14,515 bases of DNA from Solobacterium sp. (GTDB taxonomy: Bacteria > Bacillota_I > Bacilli_A > Erysipelotrichales > Erysipelotrichaceae). Shown piece by piece: positions 5,926-12,653 of the stretch; position 1 is the stretch's first letter, and each line of letters starts with the position of its first letter. The notes beneath the pieces are model-generated. The model searched no databases. It was not told where the DNA came from and saw nothing but the letters and a program-made list of their open reading frames with translations. The stretch is taken from assembly GCA_017419465.1 (NCBI GenBank), contig JAFOLE010000040.1:1-14515 (forward strand), written 5' to 3'. Both the position numbers and the translations under genes were made by a program.

Positions 5926-7812
5926 TTATCCCTCCGCAGGTACTTCCTGTTCCTGATATGCTTCGATCGTATCACCGATCTTCAGATCGATATAATTTTC
6001 GATGGTAATACCGCATTCATAGCCGGACGATACTTCCTTGGCGTCATCTTTGAACCGCTTCAGAGAGCCGAGCTTTCCAGTATAAATAACGATACCGTCG
6101 CGAATCAGACGAATGCCGCAATGTGCTGCGAGCTTGCCGTCGGTGACCATACAGCCGCCGATCGTACCGATCTTGGATACCTTGTAGGTTTCGCGGATCT
6201 CAGCCTGACCGATAACAACTTCGGTATATACCGGATCAAGCATACCTTTCATCGCGTTTTCCATCTCTTCGGTTGCTTTATAGATAATGTTATGCAGACG
6301 GATTTCAACACCGGCATCTTCTGCCTTCTTGCGGATATCCGCAGTCGGACGGACATTGAAGCCGATGATCATCGCCTTGGATGCATCCGCCAGCATGATA
6401 TCGCCGTCATTGATGGCACCGGCGGTACTGTGAATGACATTCACCTTGACGCCTTCGACATCCAGTTTTTCAAGCGAGGATTTCACAGCCTCCGCACTTC
6501 CCTGTACGTCAGCCTTGATGATAACCGGAATTTCCTTTATTTCGCCTTCTGCGATCTCACGCGAGAGATCTTCAAGTGAAACAGCACTGGTCTTACGGCG
6601 CTGCTGATCGATCTTGCGGCGCTTTCTGCGGTCTGCCAGCGCACGAGCTTCCTTTTCATCGTCAAATGCACGGAACAGATCGCCGGCTTCCGGAACATCA
6701 TTCAGACCGATGATTTCTACAGGAGTAGCAGGTCCGGCAGTCTTGAGTTCGACACCGTCTTCGTCTGTCATCTTACGGACCTTACCGAAACAGGTTCCGA
6801 CAACAACAGGCTGTCCCTGACGGAGTGTACCGTTCTGGACGAGCAGTGTTGCGACAGGTCCGCGACCCTTATCGAGTTTCGCCTCGATTACTGTACCAAC
6901 CGCGATACGGTTCGGATTTGCCTTCAGTTCCTTGACATCCGCTACAGTAACGATGGTCTCAAGCAGATCGTTGATACCGTCACCCTTTTTCGCACTGGTC
7001 GGAACGAAGATAGTATCACCGCCCCATTCTTCCGGCATGATGCCGAGTTCCGCCATTTCATTTTTGACACGGTCCGGATTGGCATCCGGCTTGTCCATCT
7101 TGTTGACCGCAATGATCATCGGAACATCGGCGGCCTTGGCATGGTCGATTGCTTCCTTTGTCTGCGGCATGACACCGTCATCCGCCGCGACAACGATAAC
7201 TGCGATATCCGTTACGCCGGCACCGCGGGCACGCATTGCGGTAAATGCCTCGTGACCAGGGGTATCAAGGAATGTAATACGGCGTCCGTTGATACTGACC
7301 TGATATGCACCGATGGCCTGTGTAATACCGCCGGCTTCCCCTGCCGCAACCTTGGTGGAACGGATTGCGTCAAGCAGGGTTGTTTTACCATGGTCGACAT
7401 GACCCATGATGGTGACGATCGGAGGACGTTCCTCGAGATCTGCTGGATCATCAATATCCTCGTCATAATCTTCCAGACTGTCTTCTTCACGTGCTTTCAC
7501 TTTGGTCGGTTCGATCTCATATTCCAGACAGATCGTTTCGACCATATCATCATCCAGTGTGGTATTGATCGTAACCATCTTGCCCTGCATGAACAGAACC
7601 TTGATCAGATCACTGGAGTTTCTTCCGCATTTCTTTGCAAGTTCACCCAGTGTAATACCGTCACTGTATGTAATTTCCTTAATATCGATGGCCTTCTTGG
7701 AAAACGGCACACCGGCTCCGCGATTCGGAGTGTTATTTCTCCCACGGCGGTTATTGTTCCCGCGATTGTTCTTTCCGCGGTTAGCCCCGCCTCGACTTGG
7801 TTTCTTTGGCAT
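5926..7812 (-). CDS. infB: Translation initiation factor IF-2
   Basis: IF2, 628 residues, a GTPase that places initiator fMet-tRNA on the 30S and promotes 50S joining. Domains: a short basic Asn/Arg/Gly-rich head (1-40); IF2N-type helical domain (about 40-102); acidic linker (108-128); G domain (130-297) with G1 GHVDHGKT 137-144, G2 GGIT 161-164, G3 DTPGH 183-187, G4 NKMD 237-240 and G5 SAK 273-275; then beta-barrel, middle and C-terminal tRNA-binding domains ending about 620. All GTP-binding motifs are intact. The head is short compared with the roughly 716 residues of Bacillus subtilis IF2. The ATG at 7812 has AAAGGAG at good spacing. A 7-bp hairpin sits directly upstream of that ribosome site. 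rbfA begins 3 nt after the stop. Confidence 0.98.
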   Translation of the reverse strand: MPKKPSRGGANRGKNNRGNNNRRGRNNTPNRGAGVPFSKKAIDIKEITYSDGITLGELAKKCGRNSSDLIKVLFMQGKMVTINTTLDDDMVETICLEYEIEPTKVKAREEDSLEDYDEDIDDPADLEERPPIVTIMGHVDHGKTTLLDAIRSTKVAAGEAGGITQAIGAYQVSINGRRITFLDTPGHEAFTAMRARGAGVTDIAVIVVAADDGVMPQTKEAIDHAKAADVPMIIAVNKMDKPDANPDRVKNEMAELGIMPEEWGGDTIFVPTSAKKGDGINDLLETIVTVADVKELKANPNRIAVGTVIEAKLDKGRGPVATLLVQNGTLRQGQPVVVGTCFGKVRKMTDEDGVELKTAGPATPVEIIGLNDVPEAGDLFRAFDDEKEARALADRRKRRKIDQQRRKTSAVSLEDLSREIAEGEIKEIPVIIKADVQGSAEAVKSSLEKLDVEGVKVNVIHSTAGAINDGDIMLADASKAMIIGFNVRPTADIRKKAEDAGVEIRLHNIIYKATEEMENAMKGMLDPVYTEVVIGQAEIRETYKVSKIGTIGGCMVTDGKLAAHCGIRLIRDGIVIYTGKLGSLKRFKDDAKEVSSGYECGITIENYIDLKIGDTIEAYQEQEVPAEG

Positions 7813-7833
7813 ATAATCTTCTCCTTTCCTGAT

Positions 7834-7852
7834 GGAAGAGCCGTACTCTTCC
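7834..7852 (-). other. Hairpin just upstream of the infB ribosome binding site
   Basis: A perfect 7-bp inverted repeat (GGAAGAG / CTCTTCC, loop TACGG on the minus strand) in the 85-nt ylxR-infB gap. It ends a few nt before CAGGAAAGGAG, the infB ribosome site. No T-run follows, so it is not an intrinsic terminator. It could tune infB translation or be an mRNA processing or stability element; that function is a guess. Confidence 0.5.
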
Positions 7853-7897
7853 GCTTATGCTGGTTGCACATCGCCTCTTTTCATACCGGTGAACCGG

Positions 7898-8155
7898 TCA
7901 GCGGACTGCCTGTTCCAGAACAGTCCAGAATTCCTCCGGAACGGGTACTTCAAGCGCCCGTTCCAGAGCTTTCGTTTTACGTGCCGCCGCAACTGCAGCG
8001 GGATCTTTTTTCAGATAGGCGCCTCTTCCGTTGGCCTTGCCGGTCACATCAACCGCAAGGGTTCCTTCCGGTGTTCTGACAACCCGAAGCAGTTCCTTTT
8101 TGGGGAGCTGTTCTCCGGTCGCCACACAGCGCCGCATCGGTATCTTACGTGCCAT
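7898..8155 (-). CDS. rnpM: YlxR family RNA-binding protein (RnpM, RNase P modulator)
   Basis: An 85-residue YlxR (DUF448) protein. Family signatures: MRRCVATGEQLPKKELLRVV at the start and KANGRGAYL with the conserved GRGAY near residue 45, plus a basic surface. The Bacillus subtilis homologue has been renamed RnpM because it binds RNase P RNA and modulates its activity; that is literature knowledge and not visible here. The ATG lies 3 nt after the nusA stop without a clear Shine-Dalgarno, so translation probably depends on ribosomes finishing nusA. The position between nusA and infB is the standard one. The usual next gene, ylxQ (an L7Ae-like protein), is absent; only 85 nt separate it from infB. 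Confidence 0.94.
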   Translation of the reverse strand: MARKIPMRRCVATGEQLPKKELLRVVRTPEGTLAVDVTGKANGRGAYLKKDPAAVAAARKTKALERALEVPVPEEFWTVLEQAVR

Positions 8156-8158
8156 AAA

Positions 8159-9943
8159 TCAGTTGTCGTAGTATTCCTCGTATTCATCGTAATCATCGAT
8201 GTCATCATACTTGGAATATTCTTCTTCCTGCTGCTGACGTTCGATTTCGTCAAGTTCTTCCTCGGTATAAACCGGCTTGACGATTTCGGTAGTACCGGTG
8301 AGCTGCTTGAGAAGCTCATCATTTCTGGTCTTGATACCGTCATCGTCACCCTTCTTGCGGCGCTTCTTGACAGGCGCAGCAGGCTTGGGTTTGGAAGTAT
8401 CCGCAAACTTCTCGAATTTGGAAACATATTCGTGCTTTGCGGCAATCTCTTCGAGATCGACCTTCTTTTTCTTCGGTTCCTTAGCGGCAGCCGGCTCTTC
8501 AACCGGTTCTTCCTTCGGCTCTTCCGCAGCCGGTTCCGGAGTTACTTCCGGAGCGGCTTCTTCAGCAACTGCTTCAGGTTCGGAAACGTCTTCCTCAATC
8601 GCCGGAGTTTCCTGAACCGGTGTCTCTGCAGGATGTGTCTCGTGCGCCATCTCATTGCGGATACGCTCACTCATCATCTCCTGCATTTCTTCGGGCAGAA
8701 CATCTTCTGCGGCAGCTGCAGCAGCAGCTTCATCTGCTTTTCTGCGGGCAAGTTCTTCAATCGCTGCCTGACGCTTTTCATCCGCAGCTTTCTTCTCAGC
8801 CTCCATACGTGCAATCTCACGCTGGCTGATCTGTCTCTGCAGTTCTTCCTTGCGGACTTCCGCTTCTGCGACGAACTTGTCATAATCACCGTAGGTCGCC
8901 TCAATATCCGCACGTGTCTTGATGTCAATCTTGCGTCCGGTAAGTTTTACCGCAAGACGGGCGTTCTTGCCCTTCTTGCCGATTGCAAGCGAGAGCTGAT
9001 CGTCATCGACGATAACGGTCAGGCTGTGATCTTCGGGACCAGGCAGTACATTGATGATTTCCGCCGGCGCAAGTGCATTCTTTACGAGAACCGTAAAGTC
9101 TTCACTCCACTGGAAGATATCGATCTTCTCACCTTTGAGCTCTTCAATGATTTCCTGAACACGGGCACCGCGCTGACCGATGCATGCGCCGGTCGGGTCA
9201 ATATCCGGATTGTAGGAAACAACAGCCATCTTGGTACGTTCGCCTGCTTCACGGGCAATTGCCTTGATTTCGACAATTCCCTGAGAGATTTCCGGTACTT
9301 CCTTTTCAAACAGACGCTTTACAAGCATCGGGGAAGCACGGCTTACAAGCACCTGAGAGCCTTTGGTGTCTGTATTGACTTCCGTGATGACAACACGGAT
9401 CTTCTGCCCTTCGGTCAGATGTTCATTCGGAATCTGGTTGGACTTCGGCATCATTGCGATGGTCTTTCCAAGATTGACGAGTGTGAACTTTTCCTTTACG
9501 GTCTCAACGATACCGATTACCATCTCATCAAGCTGATCGATATAAGCGTTATAAACTGCAATCTTTTCCGCTTCACGGATCTTCTGACGGATGACATTGC
9601 GGGCAAGCAGCGCAGCAGCGCGGCTCATGCCGGTAATCTCAACCTTGCGGCGGATTACATCACCGAGGATTGCGTCCGGTTTCAGTTCACGTGCTTCCGG
9701 AAGCTCGATCTCGAGCTCATCATCCTCAACATTCTCTACAACGTTGTAGAGCTGATAGATATCGATCGTCTGTGATTTTTCGTTGATCTCAACTTCTACA
9801 TTGATATCGGAGAGCTCCGCATCCTTCTTGTAAGCTTTTGCGAGAGCTTCCTTCAGTGCCTCTTTCAGATCTTCCTCAGGGATCTTGCGCTCATCTTCGA
9901 TTGCCGCAAGTGCCTTGAGCATGTCCTTGTACTTGAGTTCCAT
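8159..9943 (-). CDS. nusA: Transcription factor NusA with a long acidic/coiled C-terminal extension
   Basis: NusA, 594 residues, binds RNA polymerase and nascent RNA to promote pausing, termination and antitermination. Core: N-terminal polymerase-binding domain (1-125); S1 domain (about 135-200); KH1 (about 205-280) with GQRG at 256-259 in DPTGACIGQRGARV; KH2 (285-345) with GKKG at 322-325 in QLSLAIGKKGKNARL. Bacillus NusA stops near residue 370. Here about 245 extra residues follow: a charged helix rich in Glu/Lys/Arg/Ala (355-415), an Ala/Glu/Pro-rich stretch (435-490), basic patches KKKK (491-494) and KKRRKK (526-531), and a very acidic Tyr/Asp tail (about 576-594). The start ATG has AGGAG overlapping the rimP stop. 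Long NusA tails are also known in Mycoplasma. Confidence 0.97.
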   Translation of the reverse strand: MELKYKDMLKALAAIEDERKIPEEDLKEALKEALAKAYKKDAELSDINVEVEINEKSQTIDIYQLYNVVENVEDDELEIELPEARELKPDAILGDVIRRKVEITGMSRAAALLARNVIRQKIREAEKIAVYNAYIDQLDEMVIGIVETVKEKFTLVNLGKTIAMMPKSNQIPNEHLTEGQKIRVVITEVNTDTKGSQVLVSRASPMLVKRLFEKEVPEISQGIVEIKAIAREAGERTKMAVVSYNPDIDPTGACIGQRGARVQEIIEELKGEKIDIFQWSEDFTVLVKNALAPAEIINVLPGPEDHSLTVIVDDDQLSLAIGKKGKNARLAVKLTGRKIDIKTRADIEATYGDYDKFVAEAEVRKEELQRQISQREIARMEAEKKAADEKRQAAIEELARRKADEAAAAAAAEDVLPEEMQEMMSERIRNEMAHETHPAETPVQETPAIEEDVSEPEAVAEEAAPEVTPEPAAEEPKEEPVEEPAAAKEPKKKKVDLEEIAAKHEYVSKFEKFADTSKPKPAAPVKKRRKKGDDDGIKTRNDELLKQLTGTTEIVKPVYTEEELDEIERQQQEEEYSKYDDIDDYDEYEEYYDN

Positions 9944-9959
9944 TTTCTGTTATTTCTCC

Positions 9960-10421
9960 TTAGATCCTGACCGCAAGTCTAATATAATCAATTTCTTCTC
10001 CGGGAATCTCTGCCGTTCTTGTGGCGGCCTTGTCCCGGTATGTCATTGTAATGATCCCGTTCTCATATGTCTGAACTTCGCCGGTAATCTCCATCAGTTT
10101 CTTCACCGGGTGCTTCAGACGCACATAGATATAGGGATGATCCATGTGTTCCAGTTCCTTCAGATCACGGATCTCGCGTTCTGCGCCGGGGCTGCAGACT
10201 TCGAGTGTATATGCACTGGTGATCAGATCTGAATCATCCAGTACAGCACTCAGCTGCTCGCTTACTTCAGCACAGGTATCAAGATCCATGGACCCGTCTT
10301 CACGCATGACAGCGACCTGTAAGGTATGATCTGACGCAATCCATTTGAGATCATACAGCAGGACGCCGGATGTGTTCAGAACCGGAAGAATCAGTTCTTT
10401 CAGCTTTGCGATCTGTTCCAT
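9960..10421 (-). CDS. rimP: Ribosome maturation factor RimP
   Basis: RimP, 153 residues, acts in 30S subunit assembly. The N-terminal alpha/beta domain runs to about residue 80 and carries GVLLYDLKWI, and the C-terminal SH3-like barrel follows. The hallmark YTLEVCSPGAEREI matches the family motif EVSSPGxxRPL. Length is close to the 156 residues of the Bacillus protein. I chose ATG 10421 because MEQIAKLKELILPVL is a normal RimP N-terminus and AGGAGAGG lies just upstream. An in-frame ATG at 10454 would add 11 residues encoded inside the leader hairpin. It is the first gene of the operon, transcribed from the promoter at 10478-10505. nusA begins 16 nt downstream. Confidence 0.95.
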   Translation of the reverse strand: MEQIAKLKELILPVLNTSGVLLYDLKWIASDHTLQVAVMREDGSMDLDTCAEVSEQLSAVLDDSDLITSAYTLEVCSPGAEREIRDLKELEHMDHPYIYVRLKHPVKKLMEITGEVQTYENGIITMTYRDKAATRTAEIPGEEIDYIRLAVRI

Positions 10422-10441
10422 TCCATCCTCTCCTGAATAAC

Positions 10442-10466
10442 AGAAGGAGCGCATCGCGCTCCTTCT
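10442..10466 (-). promoter_or_regulatory. Stable hairpin in the rimP operon leader
   Basis: A perfect 11-bp stem with a 3-nt loop (arms AGAAGGAGCGC and GCGCTCCTTCT, loop GAT on the minus strand). It lies between the predicted transcription start (about 10471) and the rimP ribosome site. The minus strand continues GTTATT, not a T-run, so termination is unlikely. The 5' arm contains AAGGAG and the loop region contains an in-frame ATG (10454), so the hairpin would hide an alternative rimP start. It may protect the 5' end of the mRNA or act as a regulatory structure. Confidence 0.65.
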
Positions 10467-10477
10467 TTACCTTTCAC

Positions 10478-10505
10478 ATACTATCATAAAAAATGCAGTG
10501 TTCAA
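10478..10505 (-). promoter_or_regulatory. Sigma-A-like promoter of the rimP-nusA-ylxR-infB-rbfA operon
   Basis: On the minus strand, -35 TTGAAC (10505-10500), a 16-nt spacer, and -10 TAGTAT (10483-10478) preceded by TGA, which gives an extended -10. Transcription would start near 10471, giving a leader of about 50 nt before rimP that contains the hairpin. The spacer is T-rich. Confidence 0.72.
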
Positions 10506-10558
10506 GCGAATTTTTTGAATTTTCGGGGAATCTTTCCGCATTGCGATATGATATTGCT

Positions 10559-11806
10559 ATGACGATAAGTACATTTGCGGCCATTGAGCTGTTCATGGCC
10601 TTCATGCTGGGGTTTATTCTCTACGCAAGCACGACGACGTATTACGGCAGTGAACGCCAGAGAGAACTCTTTCCCCTGCTCATTCTGAACAATATGATGT
10701 GCCTGATTGCGGACGCACTGATTCATTCGCTGAATTCAGGTTCAGTGCTTATAAACCGTCTGCTTGATCTGTTTATCATCATTCCGTTTTACGGCGTCGA
10801 ATTTCTGTTTTATGAATATATCGCCGCTGCACTGCCCTCTGAAACTAAATTCATTAAGATATGCCGGAAATGGGTAACGGTGCTGTGTCTGTTCGCAACC
10901 ATTGCCTGGATCATCATCTCCTATGTATTTAATGATAATGTTCCGCCTGTTTTTTATTACCTCGGTCAGCTTCCCGGATGGCTTATCATTCTGCTCACAG
11001 TTGTGACAATCATCCGTTACCGGAATGAACTTGGCCGGCATACCTGGCGGTATCTTCTGGTTTATCTTGCAGTACCGGCAGCAGGCATGATTATGCGGGA
11101 CTTCCATTTCAACGGCAATGCCCAGCATCTCGGCATCTCCATTTCCCTGCTCATTCTCCATCTCTTTGTGCACCGCAGACAATCGGAGAGTCTCAAGGAA
11201 CAGGCCATCCTGCTTGAACAGAACCGCAATCATATCGTTCTTTCCCAGATCAAGCCGCATTTCATCTATAACTCCCTGAATACCATTTATTACCTGTGTG
11301 AAAAGGATCCCTCGCTTGCCCAGAAGGCAATCATTGAGTTCTCTGACTACCTGCGGGGAAACCTGGATACGATCGGATCGGACGTACCGGTGCCCTTTGA
11401 GCGGGAACTGGAACATATTCATCATTACCTGTATCTGGAAAAGCTTCGGTTCGAGGAGGAACTGAACGTTGTCTACGATATCAGGGACACCGATTTCACA
11501 GTACCGGCCCTCTCAGTTCAGCTTGCCGTGGAAAATGCCGTCAAACACGGAATCGGACGGAAACCCGGCGGCGGAACCATTACCATTGCCAGTACCTCCG
11601 ATGATACCGATCATATTGTGACCGTGTCCGATGACGGGGTCGGGTTTGATACGACACTTCTCAACACGCCCTCATCCGGCAAAACACATATCGGCATTCA
11701 GAATATGATCTACCGGATCGAAACCATTTCTTCCGGCAAGGTGCACATAAAAAGTGCCCCCAATGAGGGCACCTCTGTTACGATTCGTATTCCGAAGCAG
11801 TTTTAA
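10559..11806 (+). CDS. LytS-type sensor histidine kinase with about seven N-terminal membrane helices
   Basis: A membrane sensor kinase, 415 residues from the ATG used here. Residues 1-205 hold about seven hydrophobic segments, a 7-TM sensor of unknown ligand. A short coiled linker (EQAILLEQNRNHIVL) follows, then the His_kinase dimerisation motif SQIKPHFIYNSLNTIYYL with phospho-acceptor H234 (PF06580 type, as in LytS/YehU). The ATPase domain has N-box AVENAVKHG (E325, N326), G1 box SDDGVGFD (358-363) and THIGIQNM; all key residues are present. It is the only plus-strand gene, divergent from rimP and convergent with the response regulator. The start is uncertain: no good ribosome site precedes the ATG, a TTG at 10541 in frame lies 11 nt after GGGGA, and an ATG at 10493 lies close to the rimP promoter. 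The partner is presumably the adjacent regulator. Confidence 0.9.
   Translation: MTISTFAAIELFMAFMLGFILYASTTTYYGSERQRELFPLLILNNMMCLIADALIHSLNSGSVLINRLLDLFIIIPFYGVEFLFYEYIAAALPSETKFIKICRKWVTVLCLFATIAWIIISYVFNDNVPPVFYYLGQLPGWLIILLTVVTIIRYRNELGRHTWRYLLVYLAVPAAGMIMRDFHFNGNAQHLGISISLLILHLFVHRRQSESLKEQAILLEQNRNHIVLSQIKPHFIYNSLNTIYYLCEKDPSLAQKAIIEFSDYLRGNLDTIGSDVPVPFERELEHIHHYLYLEKLRFEEELNVVYDIRDTDFTVPALSVQLAVENAVKHGIGRKPGGGTITIASTSDDTDHIVTVSDDGVGFDTTLLNTPSSGKTHIGIQNMIYRIETISSGKVHIKSAPNEGTSVTIRIPKQF
11749..11772 (-). terminator. Intrinsic terminator of the response regulator, inside the kinase gene
   Basis: Minus strand: GTGCCC (11772-11767), 7-nt loop, GGGCAC (11759-11754), then TTTTT (11753-11749). 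It starts 35 nt after the regulator stop codon and lies within the coding 3' end of the opposite-strand kinase. On the plus strand no T-run follows, so it should act only on minus-strand transcripts. Confidence 0.7.
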
Positions 11807-12601
11807 TCACTTCTTCTTTTCCAGCTGACTGTTGGTAAACTCACTCCAGCTGTACTGAACCATGTACTCCCCGCGGTATGCATTGATTGCCGCGGGTTTT
11901 CCTTTGAGCCAGTCATAATAGTCACAGTCGATTTCATCCGGCACGACCGCAATCATTCCCCGGCGCCGTATCAGAACATTGGGATATCCGGCATGTTCCA
12001 GGGCGGAAGACAGATCCGTACGCAGGTTTTTCAGATAGCTGCGCTTGGAATCCGTCGCTTCATCTCCCCAGAGAATGCCCATGATCTCACCGTTTGTGCA
12101 GAAGGTTCCGCAGCGGTCGATCAGATATGCCAGCATTTCCTTGGACTTGGCATACTGGAAGGACATCGGAATACCGGACTTATCATAGACTTCAAAGTTG
12201 CCGAAGGCATGAACCCGGAGTTTTTCGCCCGGTGCAGCCTCTTCCAGCGGATGCCGGAGGTCATCCAGTTCCCTTCTGATCTTCTCATCGGTCAAAGGCT
12301 TGAGCACATAGCCGCTCGCATGCAGATCAAATGCCTCGCCTGCGTAGTCTCCGTATCCGGTCGTGAATACAATATTCATCTGCGGACACATCAGCTTCAT
12401 CTGGCGGGCAAGTTCAATACCGTTCAGGTCACGAAGATCGATATCAAGGAAGGCAATCTGAATATCGCCTGCCTTCATTTCATCCAGAGCCTGCGTGCCG
12501 CGCCGGCAGCCGATAATCTCAGCGTCCGGTTCCACACGTTTCAGAATGGATACGATATGATCAAGCGCAATTTTCTCATCATCTACCGCAAGAATTTTCA
12601 T
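11807..12601 (-). CDS. Response regulator: receiver domain plus SARP-like winged-helix output domain
   Basis: A 264-residue two-component regulator. The receiver domain (1-117) has the acidic pocket VDDE (D7, D8), phospho-acceptor D53 in AFLDIDLRDLNG, the switch threonine in VFTTGYGDYA, and K101 in YVLKP. After a short linker, residues about 128-225 form an OmpR/SARP-like winged helix (LRVHAFGNFEVY, AKSKEMLAYLIDRCGTFCTNGEIMGILWG, SYLKNLRTDLSSALE), followed by a short tail without the full BTAD repeat. The start is ATG 12601 because AGGTGA lies 6 nt upstream; the GTG at 12610 is part of that site. Its stop abuts the kinase stop on the other strand with no bases between. It lies 52 nt after polC. 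The cognate kinase is presumably the neighbouring LytS-type protein; target genes are unknown. Confidence 0.93.
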   Translation of the reverse strand: MKILAVDDEKIALDHIVSILKRVEPDAEIIGCRRGTQALDEMKAGDIQIAFLDIDLRDLNGIELARQMKLMCPQMNIVFTTGYGDYAGEAFDLHASGYVLKPLTDEKIRRELDDLRHPLEEAAPGEKLRVHAFGNFEVYDKSGIPMSFQYAKSKEMLAYLIDRCGTFCTNGEIMGILWGDEATDSKRSYLKNLRTDLSSALEHAGYPNVLIRRRGMIAVVPDEIDCDYYDWLKGKPAAINAYRGEYMVQYSWSEFTNSQLEKKK

Positions 12602-12613
12602 AATCTTCACCTG

Positions 12614-12642
12614 ATTCTATTTTCTACGATAATTGGACACAA
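12614..12642 (-). promoter_or_regulatory. Possible promoter of the response regulator
   Basis: Minus strand: -35-like TTGTGT (12642-12637), 17-nt spacer, -10-like TAGAAT (12619-12614). The start would fall within or next to the AGGTGA ribosome site, giving a very short leader. No terminator is seen after polC, so read-through from polC could equally supply this gene. Confidence 0.38.
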
Positions 12643-12653
12643 ATAAGCCAGAC

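Noticed and set aside
7605..7871. 88-codon minus-strand frame covering the ylxR-infB gap, checked as a possible ylxQ
   Set aside because: Mostly an alternative frame of the infB start; no L7Ae-like sequence.
7141..8079. 312-codon open frame opposite infB
   Set aside because: Codon-aligned shadow of infB, running on across the ylxR-infB gap; no ribosome site and no recognisable domain.
7832..9775. 647-codon open frame on the plus strand opposite nusA and ylxR
   Set aside because: It is codon-aligned with nusA and ylxR on the other strand, so it is open only because those genes avoid TTA, CTA and TCA. The product is a Phe/Leu/Cys-rich mirror with no family, and nusA and ylxR are unmistakable.
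10442..10466. rimP leader hairpin as an intrinsic terminator or attenuator
   Set aside because: The minus strand continues GTTATTC; on the plus strand only a weak TTT follows and no gene lies upstream.
10742..11425. 227-codon minus-strand frame opposite the kinase, tempting as an antisense gene
   Set aside because: Codon-aligned shadow; the kinase motifs on the plus strand are complete.
12602..12610. GTG start of the response regulator at 12610
   Set aside because: That GTG is part of the AGGTGA ribosome site serving ATG 12601.
11993..12646. 217-codon plus-strand frame opposite the response regulator
   Set aside because: Codon-aligned shadow; receiver and winged-helix motifs on the minus strand are clear.
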